From an uncultured Flavobacteriaceae bacterium (lineage in GTDB: Bacteria > Bacteroidota > Bacteroidia > Flavobacteriales > Flavobacteriaceae), in NCBI GenBank assembly GCA_937136455.1, contig CAKZOO010000074.1:1-64000 (forward strand): DNA of 64,000 nt, in the 5' to 3' direction. Both the position numbers and the translations under genes were made by a program. Under the pieces are notes generated by a model. The model made no database searches, had not been told where the DNA came from, and saw only the letters and a list, made by a program, of their open reading frames with translations. Positions 56,309 to 63,752 of this stretch are shown here, one piece after another. How positions within the stretch are numbered: position 1 is the stretch's first letter; each line of letters starts with the position of its first letter.

Positions 56309-57603
56309 GCCTGATTTGGTTTACTACAAATTTAAGAACGAAGGATTTAGCTAGTTTGACAAAAGCTCAGTCGATCTGCAGTGATTTGATTGCTGTGTAT
56401 TTTATCGATCCGCTTCATTTTAAAGAGACCTCATATGGTTTTAAAAGACAGAGTGTTTTTAGAGTTCAGTTTTTATTAGAAACTCTAAAAGATCTAAAAA
56501 GTCAATTAAAGGAACTTGGAATTTCATTTATCATTCAGAAGGGAAGTCCCCGAGACTATCTTCCCCATATGATCAACCAATATCAAATCTCTGATGTGTT
56601 TGCTCAAAAGGAATTTACCTCAGATGAAATTTCAACCTACAGTGATTGTATAGGTTCATGTCCCTCAGAGGTCCAATGGCACTTTCAATTCGATCAGTTT
56701 TTGATTACACCAGAGCAGTCTCCATTTCATTCTGTAAATGAGATTCCATTTCAATTTACAGCATTTCGTAAAAAAATTGAATCCAAAACTATTCAGATCG
56801 CCTTAGAACCGAAACCTTACAAAATTCATTCAAACTTTCAAGTGCATTCGGAGCTACCAAGTTTAAAGGAATTAGGCTACGATGCAATAGAAACGGATCA
56901 TCGAAGTGCATTCAAATACAAAGGCGGTAGCGCGCAAGCCCTATTGAGGTTGGAGGATTATTTTTGGAAAACTAATAAGGTTTCATTTTATAAAAAAACA
57001 AGAAATCAACTGATAGGATCATCTTACAGCACTAAGTTTTCTCCATTTCTTTCACTAGGAGCGATTTCTGCCAAAACAATCGCTAAAGAATTACAAATTT
57101 ATGAAAGTAGAATTGTAAAAAATGAAAGTACCTATTGGGTTTTTTTTGAATTATTATGGAGGGATTTTTTCAAGTATACAGCAATTAAATACGCTGATAA
57201 TTTCTTTAAAATCGGAGGACTAAAAAACAGTCCCTATTCCTATATTCACGATTTTGACAAAATAACGAAATGGATTCATGGAGCTACAAATGATGATTTT
57301 GTAAATGCTAATATGTTAGAGTTAAAACACACGGGTTGGATGAGTAATCGAGGCAGACAAAATGTAGCCTCCTATTTAGTTCATCAACTGCAACAAGATT
57401 GGAGAATAGGAGCTGCTTATTTTGAATCAATGTTACTAGATTATGATCTTCATTCCAATTACGGCAATTGGATGTATGTTGCAGGTGTTGGAAATGACCC
57501 AAGAAGTAGAATATTTAATACCCAACTCCAAGCAGAGCGTTATGATTCATCAAAATCATATCAAAATTTATGGCTACAAACTTCTTTATCACTATGGAGC
57601 TAA
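56284..57603 (+). CDS. DASH-family cryptochrome
   Basis: 439 residues. N-terminal [18 protein letters not shown] lacks the RRDLR of photolyases. The FAD domain has the DASH signature: [59 protein letters not shown] proteins bind FAD and methenyltetrahydrofolate, repair cyclobutane dimers in single-stranded DNA and may also signal. It overlaps the DUF2256 and TIGR03643 genes on either side. Confidence 0.94.
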   Translation: MQKKQEKVGLIWFTTNLRTKDLASLTKAQSICSDLIAVYFIDPLHFKETSYGFKRQSVFRVQFLLETLKDLKSQLKELGISFIIQKGSPRDYLPHMINQYQISDVFAQKEFTSDEISTYSDCIGSCPSEVQWHFQFDQFLITPEQSPFHSVNEIPFQFTAFRKKIESKTIQIALEPKPYKIHSNFQVHSELPSLKELGYDAIETDHRSAFKYKGGSAQALLRLEDYFWKTNKVSFYKKTRNQLIGSSYSTKFSPFLSLGAISAKTIAKELQIYESRIVKNESTYWVFFELLWRDFFKYTAIKYADNFFKIGGLKNSPYSYIHDFDKITKWIHGATNDDFVNANMLELKHTGWMSNRGRQNVASYLVHQLQQDWRIGAAYFESMLLDYDLHSNYGNWMYVAGVGNDPRSRIFNTQLQAERYDSSKSYQNLWLQTSLSLWS

Positions 57604-57869
57604 CTGTAGATCAAATTGACCGTATCATTGAAATGGCTTGGGAAGACCGCACACCTTTTGACGCTATTCTTGCCCAATACAGTCTAAGTGAACAAGAAGT
57701 AATCAAATTGATGCGAAGAGAATTAAAACCGAGTAGTTTTAAACGCTGGCGTAAAAGAGTTCAAAACAGAGCAACAAAACACAGTGCCAAAAGAGATTTT
57801 GAATTAGGTCGATTTAAATGTAGTCGTCAAAAACACATATCATCAAATAAAATAAGTAAACGTATTTAA
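57594..57869 (+). CDS. TIGR03643 family protein
   Basis: 91 residues from ATG at 57594 (a Met 8 codons earlier is also open). The core DRIIEMAWEDRTPFDAI, SEQEVIKLMRRELK and FKRWRKRV segments define this small basic family, which resembles a helix-turn-helix and regularly sits beside cryptochrome genes. The C-terminus is very basic (SRQKHISSNKISKRI), consistent with nucleic acid binding. Function unknown. It overlaps the cryptochrome stop by 10 bases. Confidence 0.88.
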   Translation: MELTVDQIDRIIEMAWEDRTPFDAILAQYSLSEQEVIKLMRRELKPSSFKRWRKRVQNRATKHSAKRDFELGRFKCSRQKHISSNKISKRI

Positions 57870-57873
57870 TACT

Positions 57874-58512
57874 ATGGAACACAACACAAAACAAATTTCC
57901 CGTGAACAGCTTATTGAATTATTTATGAGCTATGCATTGGAAGTACCCGTTAAAGAGCATTCGATTTATCATTTTTGTAAATTAAATTCCATTGAAGAAA
58001 GTGCATTTTACAATCACTTCAGTGATTTAGATCACCTTAGAGGAAGTGTATGGAATGCCTTCTATACAGAATCAATAAAACTTTTAAACAAGGATGAGCA
58101 CTATGCTGATTCACCTATTCAGGAAAAGGCAGTCGGTTTGTTGTATACCATGTTTGAATTAATGAAATCAAACAGAAGCTATGTACTTTGGTCTTTGGGG
58201 GAAAAAGATTTAAAGAAGCTTAAAGAATTTAAAGAACTCAGAACTCATTTGAGAGACTTTATTAAATCTGAAATGGAAACTGAAAATAAGGACAAGATGC
58301 AAATGATTCGTTCCAATTCAATTGCTGAGTTGTTTTGGATCCAATTTCTTTCTATTCTAAAGTATTGGACACAAGATCGTTCTCCATCATTTGAAAAAAC
58401 TGATGTACTTATCGAAAAATCATCAGCAGTTTTCAATGATCTTACTCAAGTGAACCCTTTGAATAACTTGGTAGATCTCGGAAAATTTATCGGCAAAGAA
58501 TTTGTTCTTTAA
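57874..58512 (+). CDS. TetR-like regulator of the photolyase/ABC1 neighbourhood
   Basis: 212 residues. The first 60 residues look like a TetR DNA-binding domain with helices at 9-22 and 31-52 (SIYHFCKLNSIEESAFYNHF); the rest is a helical ligand/dimer domain of the TetR_C_28-like sort, with SNRSYVLWSLGEKDLKKLKEF. No inducer can be named. It lies 4 bases after the TIGR03643 gene and one base before the ABC1 gene, so it may tune the lower part of the operon. Confidence 0.78.
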   Translation: MEHNTKQISREQLIELFMSYALEVPVKEHSIYHFCKLNSIEESAFYNHFSDLDHLRGSVWNAFYTESIKLLNKDEHYADSPIQEKAVGLLYTMFELMKSNRSYVLWSLGEKDLKKLKEFKELRTHLRDFIKSEMETENKDKMQMIRSNSIAELFWIQFLSILKYWTQDRSPSFEKTDVLIEKSSAVFNDLTQVNPLNNLVDLGKFIGKEFVL

Positions 58513-58513
58513 T

Positions 58514-59827
58514 ATGAAAACAATTGATTATATACCAACATCAAAAATTGCTCGAGCTTCGAAATTACTTACAACAGGAATTAAAGTAGGTGGTAACTAT
58601 ACCAAATATTACTCTAAGAAATTATTCGTAGATACTGACAAGTCAGAACTAGATCAAGACAATGCAACGACTATTTACGATGGATTGAAGGATCTCAAAG
58701 GAAGTGCCTTAAAAGTGATTCAAATGCTTAGCATGGAAAAAAATCTCTTACCTCAATCCTATTATGAAACCTTTTCTTTAGCTCAATTTTCAGTTCCATC
58801 CTTATCTTATCCATTGGTTCGTAAAGCTTTTTTAACTAATTTAAAGAAGCTTCCTCAAGAATTTTTTGACAGTTTTGAAAAAGAAGCAAGAGCTGCTGCT
58901 ACGATAGGTCAAGTGCACTATGCGACTAAAGACAACAAAGCTTATGCAGTAAAAATTCAATATCCAGGAGTTGCAGAGAGTATCAGTTCTGATTTAAAAT
59001 TAGTCAAACCATTTGCTTTAAAGATGTTTAATATCAAAGCCAATGAAACAGAGCCCTATTTTAAAGAAGTTGAGTCAAAATTACTTGAAGAAACCAATTA
59101 TACCTTAGAATTAGAGCAATCACTTGAAATCGTCGATAGCTGTAAAGAATTACCCAATTTAAAGTTTCCCAGTTACTATCCAGAATTATCATCTGATAAA
59201 ATACTAACGATGGATTGGATCGAGGGAATCCATTTGAGTGAATTTTCTAAAGAATCGAATTCCAATAAGGATCGACAACAAATAGGTCAAGCCTTATGGG
59301 ATTTTTATATGTTTCAAATTCACAATTTAAAAAAGGTTCATGCGGATCCACATCCTGGAAATTTCTTAGTAACGGATTCCAATCAATTAGTTCCAATCGA
59401 TTTTGGATGTATGAAAGAAATACCTGAGGATTTTTACAAACCCTATTTCTCATTAGCTACTAAGGAAGTACTCAATGATTCAATTGAATTTGAAAAACAT
59501 TTATACAAACTTGAAATACTAAAATCGACGGATTCAAAAGAAACGGTCGATTTTGTGAAGCGATTGTTTCATCAATTACTCTCGATTTTTACCAAACCTT
59601 TTTTAGAAGCCTCATTTGATTTTTCAAATCCTGCCTTTTGGAATGAAATAGCCTCTATTACTGAAGTATTATCTCAAGATAAAACCATTCGAAAAATGGA
59701 TGGTAATCGTGGTTCTAAACATTTTTTATACGTCAATAGAACCTTTTTTGGTTTGTATAATTTGTTATACGATCTAGGAGTTGTCATTGAAACCAATGCT
59801 TGGAAGCAACATATGTCAAATAATTAG
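58514..59827 (+). CDS. ABC1/UbiB/AarF-family atypical kinase
   Basis: 437 residues from ATG at 58514; an upstream TTG would overlap the TetR gene. Kinase-like core: IGQVHYA and AVKIQYPGV (nucleotide lysine), HADPHPGN at 276-283, and DFG at 296-298. The family-defining KxGQ is K67-V-I-Q70 here, with the glycine lost. UbiB-type proteins support ubiquinone or other isoprenoid-lipid handling and have ATPase rather than classic kinase activity. Its role beside photolyase genes is unknown, though it may deal with a light-damaged lipid or quinone. Confidence 0.88.
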   Translation: MKTIDYIPTSKIARASKLLTTGIKVGGNYTKYYSKKLFVDTDKSELDQDNATTIYDGLKDLKGSALKVIQMLSMEKNLLPQSYYETFSLAQFSVPSLSYPLVRKAFLTNLKKLPQEFFDSFEKEARAAATIGQVHYATKDNKAYAVKIQYPGVAESISSDLKLVKPFALKMFNIKANETEPYFKEVESKLLEETNYTLELEQSLEIVDSCKELPNLKFPSYYPELSSDKILTMDWIEGIHLSEFSKESNSNKDRQQIGQALWDFYMFQIHNLKKVHADPHPGNFLVTDSNQLVPIDFGCMKEIPEDFYKPYFSLATKEVLNDSIEFEKHLYKLEILKSTDSKETVDFVKRLFHQLLSIFTKPFLEASFDFSNPAFWNEIASITEVLSQDKTIRKMDGNRGSKHFLYVNRTFFGLYNLLYDLGVVIETNAWKQHMSNN

Positions 59828-59845
59828 TATGTTTAATAAAATCTA

Positions 59846-61168
59846 TTGAAGTTGAAAAAAATCACATTATTTTGGTTTAGAAGGGATCTACGCTTGAGTG
59901 ACAATACTGCTTTGAACGAGGCAGTAAAGCATTGTAAGGCTAATGGTTCTGTATTAATGCCACTATTTATCTTTGACTCAGAAATTCTGTCAGAATTGGA
60001 TAAAGATGACCACCGTTTGAGTTTTATTTACGCTGCGAATGAGAGTATCAATCAAAAACTTCAAGATCAGGAATCAAACTTACGCACCTTTCAAGGGACT
60101 CCAATTTTAGTTTTTACTGAACTTTTTAAATCCTATTCAATTGATGCTGTTTTTTGCAATGAAGATTACGAGCCCTATGCAAGAGAAAGAGATCAATCGA
60201 TAAAAGTCCTTTGTGAGAAGAATCATTTGTTTTTTCACTCCTTTAAAGATCAGGTTATTTTTCACAAAGACGAGATAGTAAAGGCAGATGGATCTCCTTA
60301 TGTTGTCTATACGCCCTATAAAAATCAATGGTTGTCTGCTTTTGAACAACTTGATATAAAGGTGCATAACACATTAGATTACAATGTATTTTTAAAGGAG
60401 CCTCCCAAACCAATGATCAGTTTAATCGATTTAGGATTTGAAAGGTCCAATCGAAAATTTCCAAGTTCGGAACTTCAACTTTCGGTTGTTGATAATTACC
60501 AAAACACAAGAGATATTCCTTCGAATGAGAATGGCACCTCCCATTTAGGGGTGCATCTTCGATTTGGAACGATTTCAATTCGACAACTCATTCTTGATAT
60601 TCAAACCACCAAAAACCATCATACTTTTCTAAGTGAGTTGATTTGGAGAGAATTCTTCATGCAAATTCTTTGGCATTATCCTCATACAGTTCATCAGTCA
60701 TTTAAACCACAATACGATCGTATACAGTGGAGAAATAATAGAGATGAATTTGACCGATGGAAGAATGGAACCACTGGTTATCCAATAGTAGATGCCGGCA
60801 TGAGAGAACTCAATCAGACTGGTTATATGCACAATCGTGTCCGAATGATCTGTGCAAGTTTTCTCTGTAAGCATTTGTTAATTGACTGGAGATGGGGTGA
60901 GGCTTATTTTGCCCAAAAATTAATGGATTATGAACTAGCGAGTAATATTGGAAATTGGCAATGGGCGAGTGGATCTGGAGTAGATGCTGCTCCCTATTTT
61001 AGAATATTTAATCCCCATACCCAATTAAAAAAGTTTGATCCTTCTCTAAAATACGTTCAAAAATGGGTTTCTGAGTATCAGAGTTTTGACTATCCACAAG
61101 AACTAGTTGAACACAAAATAGCTAGAGAGCGATGTTTAGAAACTTATAAAAGTGCTTTGAATAGATAA
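59846..61168 (+). CDS. phrB: Class I deoxyribodipyrimidine (CPD) photolyase
   Basis: 440 residues from a TTG start (MKLKKITLFWFRRDLRLSDN). Antenna domain at about 1-130, then the FAD domain: SHLGVHLRFGTISIRQL, LIWREFFMQILWHYP, GTTGYPIVDAGMRELNQTGYMHNRVRM, and YFRIFNPHTQ. The Trp triad region NIGNWQWASGSG is intact. It splits cyclobutane pyrimidine dimers with blue light. Last gene of the rightward operon, followed by a strong terminator. Confidence 0.95.
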   Translation: MKLKKITLFWFRRDLRLSDNTALNEAVKHCKANGSVLMPLFIFDSEILSELDKDDHRLSFIYAANESINQKLQDQESNLRTFQGTPILVFTELFKSYSIDAVFCNEDYEPYARERDQSIKVLCEKNHLFFHSFKDQVIFHKDEIVKADGSPYVVYTPYKNQWLSAFEQLDIKVHNTLDYNVFLKEPPKPMISLIDLGFERSNRKFPSSELQLSVVDNYQNTRDIPSNENGTSHLGVHLRFGTISIRQLILDIQTTKNHHTFLSELIWREFFMQILWHYPHTVHQSFKPQYDRIQWRNNRDEFDRWKNGTTGYPIVDAGMRELNQTGYMHNRVRMICASFLCKHLLIDWRWGEAYFAQKLMDYELASNIGNWQWASGSGVDAAPYFRIFNPHTQLKKFDPSLKYVQKWVSEYQSFDYPQELVEHKIARERCLETYKSALNR

Positions 61169-61177
61169 ACAAACAAA

Positions 61178-61205
61178 AAAAGCTAGAACTAATGTCCTAG
61201 CTTTT
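61178..61205. terminator. Bidirectional terminator between photolyase and tRNA-Met
   Basis: AAAAGCTAG pairs with CTAGCTTTT across a 10-base loop, with an A-run before and T residues after. It closes the right edge of the light-linked region. Confidence 0.85.
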
Positions 61206-61212
61206 AGTCTTG

Positions 61213-61286
61213 TAGCGAGAGAGGGACTTGAACCCTCGGCCTCCGGGTTATGAATCCGACGCTCTAACCAGCTGAGCTACCTCGCC
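61213..61286 (-). tRNA. tRNA-Met (anticodon CAT, probably elongator)
   Basis: 74 bases. Acceptor GGCGAGG pairs with TCTCGCT (two G-T pairs) and leaves discriminator A. The anticodon loop TTCATAA reads CAT and the T-arm is standard. The first base pair is not the C-A of an initiator, so it is an elongator; a lysidine-modified isoleucine tRNA is less likely. Confidence 0.94.
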
Positions 61287-61299
61287 ATTTTGATGGGTG

Positions 61300-61332
61300 C
61301 AAATATAAACTTTAAATTAAATCATTTCAAAA
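61300..61332 (-). promoter_or_regulatory. tRNA-Met promoter
   Basis: On the minus strand TTTTG (61332-61328), a 20 bp spacer and TATATTTG (61307-61300) form a full -33/-7 match, 13 bases before the tRNA. Confidence 0.75.
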
Positions 61333-61415
61333 TTTCCGAAGACAAAAATTATTACTAATTAAATATTTTTTAATCTTCTATAAATATTTATATTGGCTAA
61401 AATTATTTTATTTCT

Positions 61416-61799
61416 ATGAGCGAAAAAGTTAAATTTCAAATGGAGTTTGTAATACACGTATCTCCTAAGATGTTGTATCAATATATATCTAGTCCTGATG
61501 GGCTTTCAGAATGGTTTGCTGATAATGTTAATTCCAGAGGAGAGAAGTTTACATTTATATGGGATGGAACTGAAGAAATAGCTCATTTAAAAAAACATTC
61601 AACCGAATCTTTTGTTCGCTTTGTTTGGGATGAAGCAGATGATAATACCTTTTTTGAAATGAGAATCATCGTAGATGAGATTACAAAAGACGTTTCTTTA
61701 TTCATAACTGATTTTGCAGATGAAGATGATTTAGAAGAATCTAAAATGTTATGGGAAAATCAAATAGACTCTTTAAAACACGTAGTGGGATCTGTTTAA
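61416..61799 (+). CDS. START-like domain protein (SRPBCC fold)
   Basis: 127 residues. The fold is shown by FVIHVSPKMLYQYISSPDGLSEWFAD, a central strand RFVWDE, and a long C-terminal helix (LWENQIDSLKHVVG). It matches the START_2-type Bacteroidota family next to yqgE-HU-fmt. Ligand and role are unknown. A terminator closes it. Confidence 0.87.
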   Translation: MSEKVKFQMEFVIHVSPKMLYQYISSPDGLSEWFADNVNSRGEKFTFIWDGTEEIAHLKKHSTESFVRFVWDEADDNTFFEMRIIVDEITKDVSLFITDFADEDDLEESKMLWENQIDSLKHVVGSV

Positions 61800-61825
61800 G
61801 AAACCATTTTTTACTACTATCTTTG

Positions 61826-61850
61826 GCCTTGTATTTACAAGGCTTTTTTT
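61826..61850 (+). terminator. Terminator that abuts the next start codon
   Basis: GCCTTGT pairs with ACAAGGC across a 4-base loop and is followed by seven T residues that touch the ATG at 61851. AAGG in the right arm could serve as a Shine-Dalgarno for that gene. Confidence 0.82.
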
Positions 61851-62651
61851 ATGATTGATTTTAACGGAACTTATTACAAAAATGAGGATTTTTTTCTCCC
61901 CTGGAATAACAGTATTTCTAAAAGAGGATACGTTGTCAGCTCTTATTTGTTGATGAAAAATTCAAGACCCCTTTTTGTAGAAGAACACTATCTCAAGATT
62001 ATGGCTCAAATGCGAATTCTGAGAATGAAAATTCCAATGACCTATACACCTGAATTGTTTCAGGGGGTCTTGCTGAAGTATTGTAAAAAACTTGATTTTA
62101 GTGAAGGTGTTTTAAAACTCAGTTTTTTTGAGTTGGACAGTGTCAATGAAATTGCTTATTCAATAGAATCGTTTAAAGCTCCTGAGTCAAAAACTGCTCA
62201 TATGGATCTCTATAACGACTATTATATTCAAGAGGGTGTTCATCGATTTGTAAACACTTATTTTGATCGTTTATACGAATTGTCATCTAGGTATGCACAA
62301 GAACAAGAAGTCGATGGATGTTTTATTTTGAATAACTCTAAGCATTTAACAGATAGTAATATAGGGACTATTTTTTGTGTGAAAGACCAAAGTGTTTTTA
62401 CACCAAGTTTAGCTTCTGGAACTAGAGATTTGGTATCGAGATCTAAGATGATGGAGTGGATTAAATCCGATCAGAAATTTAATCTAGTTGAAGAAGATAC
62501 AACTCCATTTGCATTACAAAAACAAGATGCAGTGTTTTTATACAGTTTTGAAAAAGGTGTTGTACCAGTAATTCAATACCGAAAAAAAACCTATCAAGTA
62601 GAGTTGTGTGCTTATTTTGAAGAATTAGCTTCGAAAAATACCGCTAATTAA
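61851..62651 (+). CDS. Class IV aminotransferase-fold protein without the catalytic lysine
   Basis: 266 residues, full length for the PabC/IlvE fold. The N-terminal half is like aminodeoxychorismate lyase (EEHYLKIMAQMRILRMKIPM) but the usual RGxxYGDGxFE is changed to RGYVVSSYL. The segment that should carry the PLP lysine (EGVHRFVNTYFDRLYELSS) has no lysine, and the PLP-binding EGS region reads TDSNIGTIF. It is probably not an aminotransferase; a non-enzymatic or altered role is likely. Start follows a terminator directly; stop overlaps yqgE by 8 bases. Confidence 0.8.
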   Translation: MIDFNGTYYKNEDFFLPWNNSISKRGYVVSSYLLMKNSRPLFVEEHYLKIMAQMRILRMKIPMTYTPELFQGVLLKYCKKLDFSEGVLKLSFFELDSVNEIAYSIESFKAPESKTAHMDLYNDYYIQEGVHRFVNTYFDRLYELSSRYAQEQEVDGCFILNNSKHLTDSNIGTIFCVKDQSVFTPSLASGTRDLVSRSKMMEWIKSDQKFNLVEEDTTPFALQKQDAVFLYSFEKGVVPVIQYRKKTYQVELCAYFEELASKNTAN

Positions 62652-63204
62652 GATGTGGATCTTCAGGTGCATTGGACCAAATAGCGTAATCACCTCCTAA
62701 TTGAACCATTTTCTTTTTCCAAAGTTGGTTGATTTCGGGATTGATGATTCGATCTGAATGTTCATTGAGTGATACGATCCACGATCGTTCATCAATTTCA
62801 TTGTAGAGTTGATCTTTGGTCCATCCAGAATAGCCCAAAAAGAAACGGATGTCTTTTGCTTTAATAGTTTGAGAATTAATTCCCTCAACTAAATCGTTGT
62901 AATCTCCACCCCAGTATAAATCATCATCAATTTGGATACTATTGCTGATTATTTCAGGAACCTTATGTACAAAATACAAACTGTCTTGTTCAACTGGTCC
63001 TCCTTTATAGATTGGAAGTGGCATATCAATCTCTTCCACCAAATCGTTTAGAAATAATTTTAAGGGCTTGTTAAGTATAAAACCAACTGATCCGTTTTCA
63101 TTTAAATCTGCTAATAAAACAACAGACTTGCTAAATGAACTATCACCCATAAGTGAGGGTTCCGCAATTAAAAGGTTTCCTTTATTTAGATTTTGAAAAG
63201 GCAT
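62644..63204 (-). CDS. YqgE/AlgH family protein
   Basis: 186 residues with the family segments GNLLIAEPSLMGDSSFSKSV, GFILNKPL, YKGGPVEQD, and FLGYSGWTKDQL. The structure is known in homologues but the function is not. It sits in the conserved Bacteroidota run fmt, HU, yqgE. It follows the HU terminator, so it has its own promoter. Confidence 0.93.
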   Translation of the reverse strand: MPFQNLNKGNLLIAEPSLMGDSSFSKSVVLLADLNENGSVGFILNKPLKLFLNDLVEEIDMPLPIYKGGPVEQDSLYFVHKVPEIISNSIQIDDDLYWGGDYNDLVEGINSQTIKAKDIRFFLGYSGWTKDQLYNEIDERSWIVSLNEHSDRIINPEINQLWKKKMVQLGGDYAIWSNAPEDPHLN

Positions 63205-63252
63205 TTTATTGATTTTGATACAATTAATATAATAAAAAAATCAGTTAACTGT

Positions 63253-63281
63253 AAAAAAAAAGCACCTTAAAAAGGTGCTTT
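63253..63281 (-). terminator. Terminator after HU
   Basis: On the minus strand AAAGCACCTT pairs with AAGGTGCTTT and is followed by nine T residues, 23 bases after the stop. Confidence 0.9.
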
Positions 63282-63303
63282 AATAAGTTGTAGTAAGATT
63301 GGA

Positions 63304-63576
63304 TTAGTTTACTGCACCGCTTAATTCAGCTCCAGCTTTAAACTTAACCACGTTTTTAGCAGCGATTTTGATAGTAGCACCAGTTTGTGGGTTTCTTCCT
63401 TCTCTAGCGTTTCTTTTAGAAACAGACCAAGATCCGAATCCAACTAAAGATACTCTTCCACCTTTTTTAAGAGCGCCTTCAACGTTTCCTAAAAATGATT
63501 CTAATGCTTTCTTTGCAGCTGCTTTTGTGATTCCAGCGTCTGCCGCCATTGCGTCAATTAATTCAGTTTTGTTCAT
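63304..63576 (-). CDS. hup: HU-family DNA-binding protein
   Basis: 90 residues, the standard HU length. NKTELIDAMAADAGITKAAAKKAL helices, the GFGSWSVSKRNAREGRNPQTG arm with its proline, and IKIAAKNVVKFKAGAEL. It bends DNA and compacts the nucleoid. Codons are biased as in highly expressed genes. Monocistronic, with consensus promoter and terminator. Confidence 0.96.
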   Translation of the reverse strand: MNKTELIDAMAADAGITKAAAKKALESFLGNVEGALKKGGRVSLVGFGSWSVSKRNAREGRNPQTGATIKIAAKNVVKFKAGAELSGAVN

Positions 63577-63618
63577 GATGATTAAATTAAAAAATTATTA
63601 TTTAACTAATTGTTTAAA

Positions 63619-63648
63619 CAAATTTATACGGATTATGCACAAACACAA
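63619..63648 (-). promoter_or_regulatory. HU promoter
   Basis: On the minus strand TTG (63648-63646), a 19 bp spacer and TAAATTTG (63626-63619), a perfect -7 match, 42 bases before the start codon. The 12 bp palindrome TTGTTTAAACAA (63610-63621) overlaps its -7 end. Confidence 0.68.
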
Positions 63649-63674
63649 GGATTAGAGCGGAAAATGCACATTTT

Positions 63675-63704
63675 TGTTAATAAGTTGAAGCAAATGTTAA
63701 TAAG
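63675..63704. repeat. 10 bp direct repeat TGTTAATAAG, period 20
   Basis: Copies at 63675-63684 and 63695-63704 begin exactly 20 bases apart upstream of the HU promoter. The spacing is about two helical turns, as for tandem protein sites. Confidence 0.55.
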
Positions 63705-63710
63705 AAGACT

Positions 63711-63738
63711 TGATATTTGTAAATTTTCACAAATATCA
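63711..63738. repeat. 10 bp perfect inverted repeat after fmt
   Basis: TGATATTTGT and ACAAATATCA flank an 8-base loop, 14 bases past the fmt stop. No strong T-run follows, so it is either a weak fmt terminator or a protein site. Confidence 0.6.
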
Positions 63739-63752
63739 GTGTTTATAGGCCT

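Noticed and set aside
61213..61286. CAT tRNA as isoleucine (lysidine) tRNA or initiator
   Set aside because: The acceptor begins with a paired G, unlike initiators, and the body follows Bacteroidota elongator Met tRNAs. Isoleucine cannot be excluded fully.
63610..63621. TTGTTTAAACAA as a further light-operator copy at HU
   Set aside because: The central spacing is two bases instead of one and there is no second copy 21 bp away; it is kept only as a palindrome in the HU control region.
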